DNA of 64,000 nt from Iris pallida (GCA_029216955.1 JANAVB010007000.1:248001-312000); one strand, 5' to 3'; shown: positions 9,926 to 23,932, counted from the stretch's first letter. Translations and numbers: made by a program. Notes: generated by a model from the letters alone, not told the origin.

Positions 9926-12900
9926 CACTCTCCTCCAACGACCTGCGTAACGTGATCACTCACAAGCACCGGTCAGGAGAGTCGACCAACAAGCACGATG
10001 CGCCTCTCACGGGGCATACTTGTGCGGTGGTCACCATCAACTGCTGTTGCAAGGCGGCAGTACCACCAAGGCAGTCAGTCTTCCAACGGCTGCAATCATC
10101 GACACCCCTCTGACATCGCCTTGGGATGAAGGTGTCAATAGAAGAGGAGCCAAGGGTTGCTTCATGCAACGTGATCTCCAACTCCTCGTCAGTCCGAAAG
10201 ACGACTGGCAATTCCTCGTCCTCATCCAAAAGCCAGTCGAGGAAAACCAAGACAGCTGTCTCGTCCTCCGGAGTGTTCGAAGGTACTCGGTCGAGGAAGA
10301 AGTTCTTGGAGGAAGCTGGGGGTAGTCAGACCCTTGTTGAGCCTCCTTCCGAAGACGAAGATGTCCAAAGCACAGCTGCGGCGGATCTTCATCCTCGAGG
10401 CGAAGTCAGCCTCCCAGAAGCCCCTCAAAACGAGGATGTCCCCCAGAACACACCTGGGGGTAGTTCCGGAGACGAAGAGGCCCTTCAAGACGGAGATGAG
10501 AGTAATCAGACCCTTGCAGATGCGCCCGTCGAGAATGACCTCCAGAACGTGGCTAGGGGTGGCCAAGATGAAACTCCAGGAGAGGCGACTCCCCTACATG
10601 AGAGTGAGGCCGAGAGCGAAGCCTCAACCAATCCATCCCCTCTCGGCCGTGTCATGACAGTATACATGGCTGGGGGTGATTCCGAGTCTGATGCGCCGCC
10701 GCAGGACATCGTCCAGCGCATAGACACATTAGAGGGAGGACTCAAAACCCTCTCTGCTTCTATGCAAACACTGACTCAGGCGGTGTTTGAAATACTGTCG
10801 GCCTTGACCCGAACACCTTCGACCGGTCCCGACCCAGGGGCCAATGGGGAGTCGAGTGTACCCCTTCAACGGGTATCCTCAGACACAGATCGTCGAGAAG
10901 TACCCCGGACGTCTGAGCCCTCGAACGCTCAACTCCAGGTGGTACCACCTTCCCCGACTCCCAGCTCCACGGAGGATGTGGTCGAAATGATCAAGGACTT
11001 GCGGGAGTGCTTTGAGTCCAAGAACAGGCAAGAGGAGCGCCAGAAGATGGGCATCCCCCAACCCTATCCCCTCGAGTGGAACAAGGTGGTTTATCCTCCA
11101 AAGTATAATCCACAAACACTGATGCCATACGACGGGAAGGACTCTCCGCGCCGCTACCTGACGTACTTCCAGTCCCAAACGGGACATCTCCCGAAGGAGG
11201 ACGCGCTCCTCACTAGCATATTTGTCGGAGCATTGAAAGGAGTAGCGTATGACTGGTACTGCAGCCTCCCCGACAATTCCATATCATCCTTCGACGACTT
11301 GACGCACCTCTTCTTCGACCGCTTCTACGACGGCGGGAAGGACATGACGATGGCGTCCCTCATAGAGATACGCCAGAAGGAGAAGAAAACGGTTCGGGTG
11401 TTCATCGAACGCTTCCGACAGGCCTGCTTCAGACTACCTCCAGGCATGCCGGAACATGCGCTCCTCTCCTCTTGCAGCATGAACATGCTGCCTGCAGTCA
11501 AGCTCTGGCTCAACTCTACTCCTCCTCCCGACTGGAGCTCCCTGATCATCGAAGCAGAAGCCGCAGAAAAGAAGGCGGCCAATACACGTCTTCTGGGGGT
11601 CAGCTTCCCTGCCTTTGATGACAAGGGGAAAAGGTCTGCAGCCAACAACCCCGGACGAGAGACAAAGGGAAAGCAGGCGATGACTGTTAATGCCTCAAAA
11701 GGCGCATCTGCGCCTACTCAGAAGCCTCCACTTGCACCAAGGCCCAAGGAGGTTTATTCGTTCAACGACGAAGACACCCTGCAACTTTTTGAAATACTGA
11801 AGCCGGGTGACAAGATCAAGCTACTGGACCCAAAGCGGCCCGATGAAGTTGGGAAAGTGGACAACCCGAGGTACTGTCACTACCATCGGTTTGTCGGACA
11901 CCCGACCAAGGACTGTTATGTTCTCAAAAATTACATCCAGCGCATGATCAATGCGGATGTATTCTCCGTCGACTACGAGGAGAAGACGGTGTCAGCCAAT
12001 GTGGTGTCACTCCAGTTCGGCACCTTGCCTCCAACTACCACACAAGATGGCGTCGTCCCCATCCCTAAGGCGACAATGGAGGTGGTTAACTTACCACCTA
12101 CCCGTGACAATGTGAGTGGACTCATCCCACTCACCACATCTCGAGGAGAGGTCCTATGGGTCCACCCCGACCTCGTCTCCGAGGTGACTCAACCGGAGGT
12201 ACGTCCTACCTCCAAATCCAAAGGCAGGAAGATCAAGTCTTGCCGCATGGTCTCTTCTTCAACGGAAGAGGCACTCCCTGTGCAGACGCGTGCACAACAG
12301 AACGCCCAACCCGGCGAAGCTGTCGCCGAGGTGGTGCCTCCTTGCACCGTCCCTGCTGTCCAGGAAGAGGGCCCGTCTAAGCCCTCAGCAGCCAATAAGC
12401 AGAAGCAGGTGGAGGCACGTTTCGACAGACCTCTACGAAAGGAGAATGCTTCGGGGCTAGCCAAGCCCCACAACTTCGACATACTGGCACAACTGGCCAG
12501 TACACCTGCCCGCCTATCTTTGTTCGAGCTCCTGCGTCTTTCCAAAGACTCCCGAGAAGCTCTCTGTGAAGCTCTGAAGGATGCCGCATCCTTTCTCAGT
12601 CAGGTCAAGAAGCCTGAAGACCTCCCAACTACTTGTGCGCACTGTCATTGTGCGGATGAAGTTATCCCAAACATAACTTTCACCCAACAAGACAAGCTGC
12701 TCAAGCACCACCGACATAACCGGCCGCTGTATTATACAGGGTATATCGGTTCAGTCAAGGTGAACCGGATTCAGATCGATCCGGGGTCTTCTCTCAGCAT
12801 CATTCCGAAGGCGCTGCTATCAATATTGGGGATCCCAATGTACCGGCTGGCGCCCTCCAACACAACCATCAGTGGCTTCAACGCTAGCAAAAGCGAGCCA

Positions 12901-15900
12901 CAGGGCAAAATTCGACTGAAGTGTCACATCGGTAACCTCAGAACTGAGGTGACCTGCTATGTTGTGGATGCCGAGGTCAACTACAACATCCTGCTCGGTC
13001 GACCATGGCTACATGAGTACATGGTGGTGCCATCCACGCTCCACCAATGCATGAAATATGTATCCACCAACGGTGTCATCCGGACGGAGTTCGCAGACAT
13101 TGATCCTTTCAAAGGGATTGAAGCCTACTTCACCGATTTCGACTTATACAAGTCACTTGACGAGGAGGAAGCCAATGATGCTGATGACGAGACAGAGACG
13201 GCAGCTGAGCCGGACATGGAGCCTGAGATGACTCCCGATGCCCCTTTGAGGATCCGACTCAAGGACAAACTGCCCAGAAGGTGCCTCCAATGAGCATCAA
13301 GCTACCAGGAAAAGCACCAACTCCTGAAGCTCCCCTGAAGATACGCCTCAAGGGAAAGCCGCCTCAAACATCGGCTCCCCTGGTGGCAAAATTACAGGGA
13401 AAGGCACCAATCACTGGAGGCGCAGTTGAGGCACCTCTGAAGGTGCGTCTTAAGGGCAAGCCGTCGCAGTCATCCAAGATGCCAGGGAGGGCTCACATAA
13501 CCCTCTCGGACCCCAAAATCAAAGCTGTGATGGACTCTCCTGATCCAACCCCAGTGCTTACAGATGAGGAGCTTGGCGAATATATCTCTGCTGATGTAGA
13601 TGCACCCTCCTTAGACAATGTAATCTCACGGGATAAAATCTCGCATTTCATCAATAATAGAGTGTCTTTTAATTATTCTTGTCTTCCACATTGGAATGCC
13701 ATGTATACATTAGATGACGCTCTACGGTCGTTGCAAACACAAATAACGACCGTCCATCATGTAAATCGGGTAGTCCCGTCTCAAGGAGTCTGTTACATAG
13801 TCCCTCCACGAAGTCGAGACGAAGGATCCATCATCTTTGGCAAAGTCGAGCGTCATCAAGACCTCCCGCCACTCGAGCCAGAACCTGATATCGGCAGAAT
13901 ACAAGTCTATCGGTACACGGATACGACAAAGCATGTCATCCAAAAGATGGGCTACGACCTGAAAAGCAACAAAGGCCTAACTACGGCAAGGGTCGACGTC
14001 TCCCTCTCCGGCTTCCAACACCTAAAGGAAAGCCACAGGACTATTACAATCGGACTCGACGGGGGGTAGGCTATGTCACGCCACCATCAACTCCAGAGAG
14101 TTCAGACGCAGAAGACGTAGAACATTCCCACTCGTCTGAAGCATCGACTTGGGATTCCGATACCAGTATCGGATCAGTCTTCAGGAAAGTGCTGTCAGCT
14201 AACATGACATCAGCACAACCTTAAAAAGATGAAGGCGAAGACCAAGCGCCGGAACCCTTCGAAGAAGAACCCTGGGCTCAACGCCTAGGAGAACAATGGG
14301 AGTCTCGTTTCGAGTTACGTGAACCTTCCACCGAAGACGAAGTCGAGCAGATCGACCTTGGGGACGGGTCTTCTTCCAAACCCATCTTCATCAGCAAAAG
14401 CCTAGAAGGAGAATACCGAGAGTCTTTAATCCAACTGGCTAAGGAGTATATCGACGTCTTCGCCTGGAGCTACGAAGACATGCCGGGACTCGATCCACAG
14501 ATCGCAATGCATAGGTTGAACATCTTACCCGATGCCAAACCTATTAAACAACAACAGCGACGCTTCCGGCCGGACATCATGAATGCCATCGATCAAGAGG
14601 TGGACAAGCTCTTGACCAGCTGCTTCATCCGTGAGGAACAACACCCAGATTGGGTAGCCAACGTCGTCCCCGTCACCAAGAAGAATGGGAAGATACGAGT
14701 CTGTATCGACTTCAGGGATCTCAACTCTGCTTGCTCGAAGGACGAATTCCTGCTTCCAATCACTGACGTGATGATCGACAATACGTGTGGCTTCGAACGC
14801 ATGTCTTTCATGGATGGGTATTCAGGCTACAATCAAATCAAGATGTTCCCCGATGACGCGAAACACACGTCATTCAGGACTCCAAAGGGTGTTTTCTGCT
14901 ACACAGTGATGCCTTTCGGCTTGAAGAACGCCGGTGCGACATACCAACGAGCTATGAGCACCATCTTCCGTCAACATCTTCGCAAGACAGTCGAATGCTA
15001 TGTTGACGACATCGCAGTCAAGAGCCGCCTCAAAGGAGATCACCTACAGGACCTGAAGGCAGTCTTCGATCTCATGCGGGCACATCAACTCAAGATGAAT
15101 CCCGCTAAATCCTTCCTGGGGGTTTCTAGCAGAAAATTCTTGGGCTTTGTCATCACGGCGAAAGGCATTCATGTTGATCCCGAGAAGACCAAAGCCATCC
15201 TCAACATGGACCCTCCGAAGAATCTTCGAGAACTTCGGGGCTTACAGGGACGTCTGGCATACATCCGGAGGTTCATAGCAAACCTTTCCGGTAAATGTCA
15301 ACCCTTTACTCAGCTCATAAAGAAGGGAGTCTCTTACGTCTGGACAGAGGAGTGCTAAAAGGCTTTCAACGACATCAAGGCTTACTTGACAAGCCCGCCA
15401 GTCCTGGTAGCACCTGTCGCCGGCAAACCATTTCTTCTCTACGTCCGTGCCATAGATCATTCCCTTGGCACTCTGCTGGCTCAAAACAGCGATACGGGCT
15501 ACGAGCAAGCGATCTACTACCTCAGTCGAACGCTCATCGGGGCCGAACACCGGTACAACCCCGTTGAAAAGGAGTGCTTGGCCTTGGTGTTTGCCATCCA
15601 GAAGACTCGCCATTATGTCTTGGGCCAGACAATTCATGTCATCTCCCGAGTCAATCCACTCAGAGTCCTCATGACGAAGCCAGGGTCATTAAACTCCCGG
15701 CTGGCTACATGGGCGATCCTGCTAATACCATACAACATGGTATTTGTGCCACAAAAAGCCGTTAAGGGTCAGGCCCTGGCCGACTTTTTAGCTGCACACC
15801 CCATCCCGGAGTCCTCAAGACTCTATGAAGACATCCCGGATGAGGTTCAAGAAACAAAACGTCACCAAAGGAAGCTTCGTTTGGCGGATGTTTTTCGATG

Positions 15901-17659
15901 GCGCTTCAAGAACAGGCCCCAAAGGCCAGATCGTCGCAGGAGTGGGGGTAGTCTTAGTCTCCCCCGATCAGCTAGTCATCCAGCGTGCTTACTCTCTTTC
16001 GAAGCCGTGCTCCAACAATGTTGCCGAGTACAACGCGCTCATTATGGGACTCCAGCTGGCACAACAGCTGGGGGTGGATCATCTGGAAGCCTACGGCGAT
16101 TCGAAACTCGTCGTAAACCAGATCCGAAGGTAATACGAGGTTCGCCATGAAGATCTGATCCCTCACCTGAAGTTGTATTGAACATCATTTCAACCTTCAC
16201 CGGGTTCTTCATCGAACACGTACCTCGTCTACAAAACCTAGAGGCTGATGCTCTGGCTGGCCTCGCGGCCTCATTAGCAGCACCCCTTGGGACTCAACAC
16301 TACGTCACGGTAGTTGGCCGAGACTTGATTTGTCCTAGAAACAACCTATGCTTACGAGTGGCCCACGCCATGCCGACAAGTACTGGTGTTAATGTCCGAG
16401 ACTGGAGGTTCCTGTTCATCGACTTCGCCGTCTACGGAATTCTTCCAGAGGACCCGAAGGAAGCCGTCTCAGTCACGAGACGTTCTCTTCGATTCTATTA
16501 TGATACAGCCACTAAAATGCTGTACCGACGCTCCTACGATGGGCTTCTCCTTCGATGCCTGTCCAACGAAGAGGCGACCGAAGCTCTTCGAGAAGCTCAT
16601 GACGGAACTTGTGGAGCTCATCAACCTGGTCCTAAGTTGCAGGATCGACTGCGATGCATGGGCTACTATTGGTCAACCATGGCCGCTGATGCTGTCGATT
16701 ATGCTAAGAAGTGCCATGCGTACCAACTTCACACAGACTTCATTCATACGCCGTCAGAACTACTACATCCTACAGCCGCCACCTGGCCCTTCGAAGCCTG
16801 GGGCATGGACATTGTAGGACAGATCACCCCTCCTTCATCAAGGGGGCACCGCTTCATCTTGGCCATTACCGATTACTTCTCCAAGTGGGCAGAAGCAGTC
16901 CCATTGGCGGAAGTAAAGAGCTCCATGGTGGTCAGCTTTATCAAACATCATGTCATTTACCGTTTCGGAGTACCCAGGCGGATCATCCATGATAATGGTC
17001 CTCAGTTCATCAGCCATATTTTCAGCAGATTCTGTGACAAGAGTCGCATTCAGAACGTGGCCTCAACCGCCTACAATCCGGCAGCAAACGGATTGGCCGA
17101 GGCGTTCAACAAAACTATCGTTAGGCTGCACAAAAAGGTCGTGTCATCCAACAAACGCGACTGGGACAAAAAACTTGGCGAATGTCTTTGGGCCTACCGC
17201 ACAACGGTACGAACCCCAACAGGCAACACACCATTCTCCCTGGTCTACGGGAGTGAAGCGGTACTGTCTCTCGAGATCCAGATACCCTCACTCCGCGTAG
17301 CAATCACAAACAAACTTACAGAAGAGGATAATCAACGTCGTCGTCTGCGGGAGCTGGAGGCACTTGACGAAAAGCGTCTCCTAGCTCAACAACGTATCGA
17401 ACTCTACCAAGCCCGTATATTACAGGCTTTCAACAAGAAGGTCAAACAGAGAACTTTTCAAGTTGGCGACCTGGTTCTGGCAGTCAGGAGGTCGATGGTG
17501 TTAACTCACAAGACACCAGAGAAGTTCGAGCCCAAGTGGGAAGGACCTTTCATCATTGAGACGGTATACTCAAACGGTGCTTACCGCCTCGCCAAACCCA
17601 ATGGGGACTTGTTCATGATGCCCATCAACGGCAAGTTCCTGAAGAAGTACTACTCTTGA
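9926..17659 (+). pseudogene. gag-pol: E2 gag-pol pseudogene (Tat polyprotein)
   Basis: Colinear with E7 gag-pol. Seen in order: gag with zinc knuckle CHYHRFVGHPTKDC near 11874; protease IDPGSSLSI near 12775; KIRLKGKPP linker repeats; reverse transcriptase with YVDD near 15000; RNase H near 15430; second RNase H FFDGASR near 15895; integrase H2C2 finger near 16600-16720, DNGPQF near 16993, NPAANGLAEAF near 17077. Lesions against E7: TGA 10111-10113 (CGA); 1-base deletions near 13272, 13979 and 16165; TAA 14222-14224; TAA 15356-15358; a 1-base insertion near 15857; TAA 16131-16133. The three TAA codons replace CAA-type Gln. The ATG at 10126 is internal, not the true start. Confidence 0.9.
13235..13470 (+). 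repeat. Lys/Pro-rich peptide repeat in the E2 protease-RT linker
   Basis: Several units encode (K/R)IRLKGKPP or a variant such as VAKLQGKAP, alternating with APL. The first 1-base deletion of the E2 polyprotein falls inside it, near 13272. The same repeat is intact in E7 at 59728-59960. Confidence 0.75.
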
Positions 17660-18300
17660 CATCTTTCAGATATGTGCTTCCACAAGGGGATCTATGGACC
17701 CAATCATCAGGATTCACAGACAATTCCCTTCCAACAAAACCATACGCTTCCGGAACCCAGCTGTTCCGTAGCATCCTCCAGTAGAAAGACAACCACGTCC
17801 ACATCACCTCTGAGTTGTCCCTCTACACCCTACAAAGCGGAATCTTACACTTCGTAAGCCTACGCTATCCTTCATGTTTACCACGTCCACATTACCTCTG
17901 AGTAAACATATCGTACAAACAACCCCTACGTTGTCGTACATTGATCGCAGAACTTCCACGTCCACATCATCTCTGAGTTGTTCAGCGTATCCCCCAGGAT
18001 CATTCCTACCACGTCCATAATACCTCTGAGTAGGAAGATTCTATCATTTGAATCCCAATGATTGCCACGTCCACATTACCTCTGAACAAACATGTTGGTT
18101 CCTTCAAACTTATTATCTGTACCTAAAAGCCAAGGTGCGCAAAAGATAATAGGTCCACACAAATCATCAAGTTCATGATAACAAAAATGAACACATCACA
18201 AGAAAGTTACGTACTTCTTTATTTTCTAAAAAAGAGAGTACAGAACTACACTATCCCCCAGCAAGAGTTGCAAAAACATAAAAAGGAGAGGCTACAGTCC
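17660..18300 (+). repeat. E2 spacer with five copies of a 22-bp motif between convergent genes
   Basis: Non-coding spacer between the pol stop (17659) and the antisense gene's stop (18301). It carries five copies of CCACGTCCACATTACCTCTG and close variants, near 17796, 17880, 17958, 18010 and 18065, spaced 50-85 bp. E7 has five copies in the same place. The rest of the spacer shows nothing recognisable. Confidence 0.8.
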
Positions 18301-21300
18301 CTAAACATCTCCAGGGTTGGCTGAGAGCTCTCTAACTCGACGTCTCAAGTCGACTGCATGAGTCTCCACAGTCGCCAGGACTCGACGTTCAGCTTCTTGA
18401 CGCATCAATTTAACAGCCTCAGCGGAAGTATCATTCTCATGCTTCTCATCAAGCTGTTGTCGCTGCCGAGACAGGACAAGAGCCCGGTGAGTGAAAGTTG
18501 CTTTCGTCTTCTTGAATGCTACGTGTTCAGCCTGGGCACGTTCGGCATCTAACTGGAGTCGGGCTCGTTGGTCCTCAAGGCGGCGCATCTGGGCGTTGAT
18601 CTCCGCGATATTAGAGTCCAACGCAACTCGCGTTTCCATTGTCTCCTTCATGGACTGAGACAACTGCTCTACCGCAGCCTCAGTCTCAGCCACCTCGCGC
18701 TCTCAGATGCTCACAGTGGCCTGGTAGGAAGACTCAATCTTGGCGATCAACTTCCCCTTCTCTGCATCTATCAAGACGGAAAGGTCATTTCGCTGGATGC
18801 GCTGAAGTTCCGTGAGCCGCTAGTCCAGCTCGATCACCGAAGCCTCCAGGATCTCGGCCATATGGTCGTAGCCTTGGTGAACGCGGATCAGCTCGATATA
18901 AGGCATTGCCAGAGTTCTTGCCATCGCAAAGCTCCCGTTGGCATCCATCACCGCAGATACACCCCTCTGCAGCATTTTATACACCCCCTCGACGATGAAT
19001 TTCACATATTCATCTGCGTCCGCCAGCACCTGCGGCGTCATAGCAGGAGTTGGAGGAGCTACTGTAGTTAGCGGACCGGAAGAAGATCCGCCAACCTCAA
19101 CCTGCGAGACTGGAACCTCGGTATCAATAGGATCTTCATTAACATGGGTCGGACTGCTAGCCCGAGGAGCCGAAGGAACAGAGGAAGCCGGCACAGGCGT
19201 CGAGATAGTACCCCAAGTAGGAGGAGCAACAGAGGGTCCCATACCCTTACCCTTCTTAAGTTCGGAGGAACCACCGACGTCAACGGCCACCTCTTCTGCC
19301 CCCAACGTCCTATCAGCGGTCAGTACCTCCCCTGGCAGAACGGGGAGATCAACACTCATCTCCTGGCCCGCCCCGGGAGACATGACTGGCAGATGAGTCT
19401 CATCCTTCTCAAGTCCCTCTACAGGGACAGGATCTGTCGCTACCTCCTGATCGGTAGCCACCTCAACTTCCACGGGTGGGGCTGGGATAGGACTCCGCAA
19501 TGATACAGCCGACCTCCCCTCATCATGACAAGGAGGGGAATCAACCATCTTCTCTGTTCCAACCACCTCTGTTGCCCTCGCAACAGACTCCTACAACTCT
19601 GGAGCAACGTCATCCGAAGACGACGAACTCCATTCCACTTCACCACCGGGAAGCCGCGTGCCTGCTAAACCCTCGGCATTCGAAGCCCCCGTTGTGGCCT
19701 TCATCACCTCGGAAGCTGCTACACCCTCAGCTTCCCTCCCGACGTAATCTGGAGATACTGGAATCTCCATAACGACGGCATCCTCCGGATTCTCCTCCAT
19801 CGGAGACATCATAGTCGGCGGGATACGCACTCCAGACGAGTCCACCATCTCTTTTGGCCTACTCCCACCCGTTTTTGGAGTACGAGGCTTTCTTTTTAGC
19901 GGCTCCTACAAAAAAAGGAAACATCGGTTACATGAAATGTGGAACCTAAACCAGACTATGTGGGACATCCTTACCTCCGTGGATGTCGAATCCGATGACA
20001 CCGTCGGTGACGACGCCTTCTTCTGCTTCTTCGGCACAGGAGATCCAGCCCATGTATCTACACGTCATTTTGATTGATCGACCGAGGGTTCTGTCTGACC
20101 CCCTGTGGACACGGAAGAGGCACCCCGATAACCCGCCCCTGGCGGACGATGCGATCGGGCTTTCGCTGGCATGTCCCCGGTCACTGCTAACTGAGTGCCT
20201 GCGATAAGACTGGTCTCCCAATCATATCCGGGAGGCGCGGCAGCCATAACACAGTAAAATTTGGCGGCCGAGTAAAGAATAGGCGGCCGCGGATCTGGGA
20301 AGGGCAACGTGAAACGAGCCCCGGTACATCCGGCATTATAGTAATGCCAAGCTCGTGCACCATCCAACAAACTTCCAGCATACCCCAGAGTGATACTGGG
20401 GTTATCCAACATCAGCTGAGCATAACCGAATTACCGTACAAAGCGGCTCGGTAAATACGGTTCCAAGTAGCACTGATTTTTGTTCCGGTACACCAGATGG
20501 GATGGCCGAATACTTTGCAACCAGCGGAATCCCCATGGAGGCAGAGTGGTGGCGCCTTCGCCAGAATCCTTTAAGTCTTCGTTGGCCTCAAAACCCAAGA
20601 AGATTGGACTAACTTTGGTGATCTCCCAACCCTGAAGACGGGATAAAACCTTTCTACAAACAGGGACGCCAGTGTGCGACCAGCTCCTCCGGTGAAAACG
20701 GCGAAGAAATGCATCTCCGGTCCTGTAGTCTTCTTCGGAACCTGGACTCATCACATTGGGATGGTGTAAAATTAACCACCCCATCAAGTAGTGAAACGGT
20801 AGTTCGGCACGCGGGAAGTTATTGTTTCTACCTCGGTCACGAATCACATTTCCCGCAAACTCTCGCAAACCTCGCTGCAGGTTGTATACCATTGCGGGAA
20901 GTAGAGCCAAACGCCGGCCAAAGACCAACTTCACGGCTGGCAGGATTAAGTTCCGCGTCACCCTCTCTACAGAGCCTGATCCACCTGAGAAGACGTAATC
21001 TCGAAAAACCATGAGGTACGCGACCAATACTGCTTTCGAAGACATCCGATAAGCAAGATGCCAGAAGCAGCTGTAGGAGCGTTCGTCCGACTGCTGGTCT
21101 TCATTCCCTCGGGGATTCTTCTCACCTAACCTGCTCATTTCGGAGAGCACTTCGTTACGAGAGAGCGCTGGCGGAGTAGAAAACTGCGAGGGGTCCTCTT
21201 TGTCTTGTCTAAAGACATAATCTCTCCAAGCGGTCACATGGGGCTGCGACCCGCTTTTATTCCTTTTCTGCATGTAGTAATGATGACTCGCCACTTCCTT

Positions 21301-22726
21301 GAAAACGGCCGTCATTTCCTCAGCTCTGTCCCCCAGGACCTGAAGCTCTTCGTTGGTTGGAAAGTACTCTTCATAGGGTTCCGACCCCCAAGGGAGCTTT
21401 GACACCTCATACATCTCATGAAGTGCGAGCCCTAACTCCCCCACCGGAGTAAAAAAGGTCCCGGTATGGATATCAAACATCTCCAAGAGTGCGAGGAACA
21501 TATGCCTATTGATGTCAACACCCGCCTGGGTAGCACGGATCGCGGCAGTCAACCCAATCTCTCGGAGCTCAGTCCAAAACCGTGACAAGATCCAGAGTGT
21601 CAGTTTATCCCATTTGGAAACGTAATGGCACCAACCCTCCATCCGAAACTCTTCTTTCGGGTATGAGCGTTCCATCAACAGCATAGGCGTGTAAAAGTCG
21701 AAGAACTATAAGCAAATGTATCAATGGGAACATCACTGTAAAGACTCCCAAGACGTAGAGTCCGCCAGGTGAAAGAAGACCCAGACCGTACGGCGGTCAA
21801 AGTATCCCTTTGGTCGGAGGTAGAATCAATTTGGATGATGCCAATCACCGCTCCCCCCTGAGAGGGGGTAAGATCCCAAGACATCCTCCTCTTGGAAGCA
21901 AGACGACAGAAGGACGTCAAAGGCCATTGACGTTCAAGTTGCTTAACAGTCATATGCACCCCATTTGCTGCAAAGAACCAGTCCTCCTTGACCTTCAACA
22001 CCGTCGCTTCAGTGGAAGTGAGGCAGTCCCCGAATAGGAACTCAGGCTTCAAGAAGGTCACTTTATCAGATGTGGCAGATTTTAAAACTCCACGCTCCAT
22101 CATCCGTTTGAGGAACCCATACTGTTGTTCCCGGATTTGAGTCATTCTCTCGGGATGCTGATCCAGCATAAGAACATCTTGAGCAGGGTTTACCACTTCC
22201 TCGTCATAATCTACCCCCGTCTGACTGAGGGCAACCTCCAAAAGCACTTCATTCAAAGGCGGGATAGTCATTGACACTAGCAAAGATTCGAAAATGTTAG
22301 AAGTAACAAGAGAGTCTAAGACCCATCAGAAACACATAGTGTGTCCAAAAAAGGAGCTTCTGCGCATCATCAGGGTTTAAACCCATGCGCGTTAGCAGTG
22401 CTTCGGCGCATCATCAGGGTCTAAACCCATGCGCGTCAGCGGTAGAGCTTCGGCGCATCATCAGGGTCTAAACCCATGCGCGTCAGCGGTAGAGCCTCAG
22501 CGCATCATCAGGGTTTAAACCCATGCGCGTCGGCGGGCAAAGACCGCGGCACATCATCAAAGACTCAAGGTCTATGTGCGTTGGTGTACGTAAAATGAGA
22601 CTCACCAACCACCTCCGGCCGAACTTCGACAGGCCGACGGGGGACGTCAGCCGCCACAACTTTCACAGGCTCCTTTCCTTTCTCCTTTCCCTTGCCAGCA
22701 CCGCCGCGAGGAGTCTTGGGAGCCAT
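18301..22726 (-). pseudogene. E2 antisense gene with plant-mobile-domain-like region, three exons (decayed)
   Basis: Runs opposite to gag-pol. Exon 1 22726-22606 (121 nt, MAPKTPRGG start), intron 22605-22277, exon 2 22276-19975, intron 19974-19906, exon 3 19905-18301. Both introns are GT-AG and match E7. Exon 2 carries a domain resembling the plant mobile (aminotransferase-like) domain, for example GELGLALHEMYEVSKLPWG and FPRAELPFHYLMGWLILHHP. Exon 3 is acidic, then a predicted coiled coil (Glu/Arg/Gln-rich). Lesions against E7: a 1-base frameshift near 21700; in-frame stops near 20430 (TAA), 20065 (TGA), 19591 (TAG), 18820 (TAG) and 18705 (TGA). The function in retrotransposons is unknown. 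Extra ORFs, some antisense, are known in Tat elements. Confidence 0.8.
22361..22597 (-). repeat. Hairpin-repeat array in intron 1 of the E2 antisense gene
   Basis: Five tandem units of about 45-50 bp. On the plus strand each has an outer arm GCGCAT, a CATCA spacer, an inner arm GGGT, a 4-base loop, ACCC, then ATGCGC. The last unit has GCACAT/ATGTGC outside and AGAC/GTCT inside, so both arms changed together. Lies wholly within the intron. Confidence 0.85.
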
Positions 22727-22823
22727 TCTCTAAAAAAAGGAAAAGTTAGGGTTTTGAAGAAGGACTCTAAAGAAAGCAAAGGCACAGAGAAGAAGAACTC
22801 TCTCACTCTCTCCATCTCTCACC

Positions 22824-22831
22824 TATTTATA
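22824..22831 (-). promoter_or_regulatory. TATA box of the E2 antisense gene
   Basis: The minus strand reads CCTATAAATAGGTGAGAG, about 100 bp upstream of the ATG at 22726. The same box at the same distance is present in E7 (50315-50322). It lies outside the LTR, so this gene appears to have its own promoter. Confidence 0.7.
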
Positions 22832-23078
22832 GGGCTTGGTCGCACGCGTGAACCGATGACAAGTGATCTCAGCCGTCGCCTCGAGTTCTATGAAGAGATA
22901 ACATCAAATAAAACCAAAAGATCATCATTAATCTTTTCGGTTACCGAGGCATCATCATATGCATTAATCGAGAGGAGCATGCGCCCGAACAGGCATGCGC
23001 CCCAACAGTCATGTGCCCTGACCTCCATGCTTCTTATTTAAAGTATTCCAAAACTTATCCAAAAGTTTTGAAAACTTT

Positions 23079-23089
23079 GAAGGGGGTCT
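23079..23089 (+). other. E2 polypurine tract
   Basis: GAAGGGGGTCT directly precedes the LTR start TGTAGAAG. E7 has the identical tract next to its 3' LTR. Confidence 0.75.
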
Positions 23090-23473
23090 TGTAGAAGCAT
23101 AGAATTTCACAACCAGAAAGCCCATGCGCCAGACACTACATACGCCAGAGCTCGGACAAAATACTTCACAGCAAAATCAACAAATATAGACATTTGAAAT
23201 AGAATTTTTTATTTATACATAAAAGTCTATTACATGTCTAGAGAAGGTTGTACAAAGGAGAATTTCTACAAAGGAAAGATCCTAAGTCTACGGCCAGCAG
23301 CCACCATGCGCCTCCAGACAGACGCAGCAGTCACCATGCGCCTCCAGACAGGCGCAGCAGTCACCATGCACCGTCAACCGGGCGTATCCCGCCATGCGTA
23401 CTCAGCAGGGCGCATCCCTTCAGCAGCTCAGTTATGTGCAACACCAGTTATGTGCATCCCTTCAGCAGCCCAG

Positions 23474-23932
23474 TTATGTGCCATCCTTCCAGCCAGGCTC
23501 ACCTGGCCGGGCAGGACGAGGGTGGCAATTAACCCCCCATCCAGAGAAAGAGCCTCCAAAGACCAAGGAAGACCGCAATCGAAATACGGCTAAAGGAGCA
23601 GCTTCCAAACCCACCAGAGTGGGCAACACCCACTTTGAAGGAAGAAAGAGCCTAGCACCGCCATTCCGATCTACGACTCTTCCTGTACAACGAAGATGAG
23701 GCCCGAGCATCCCTATCTTTGGATACAACAGGCACCTTCCGCCTGCCTCGGAAGCCCTCGACTCCGTCTTTTGGATGTAACAGTCACCTTCAAGTGTATC
23801 AATGACGACATGGCGTCTCATCTTCACCCTCGGGAGCACTTCGTCAACAGAATGCACTCGAGTACCCAAGTTTATGTTGGAAGTACGTGAGAGAACGAGA
23901 AGCGAACCTTCTCTCCATGCCACTATTTATAG
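23474..23932 (-). other. Antisense TATA box and conserved antisense open frame inside the E2 LTR
   Basis: TATAAATA (minus, 23932-23925) is followed at once by an open frame of about 149 codons beginning at GTG 23923. E7 has the same arrangement. About 100 residues are recognisably shared, including VHSVDEVLPRVKMRR and EGDCYIQKTESRASEAGGRC. There is no conserved ATG (the E7 ATG is ATA here), so it may be a leader RNA rather than a protein gene. Product unknown. Confidence 0.4.

Noticed and set aside
10126..10128. ATG at 10126 as the true start of E2 gag
   Set aside because: Homology to E7 gag continues upstream through a TGA at 10111 to the E1 junction, so it is internal.
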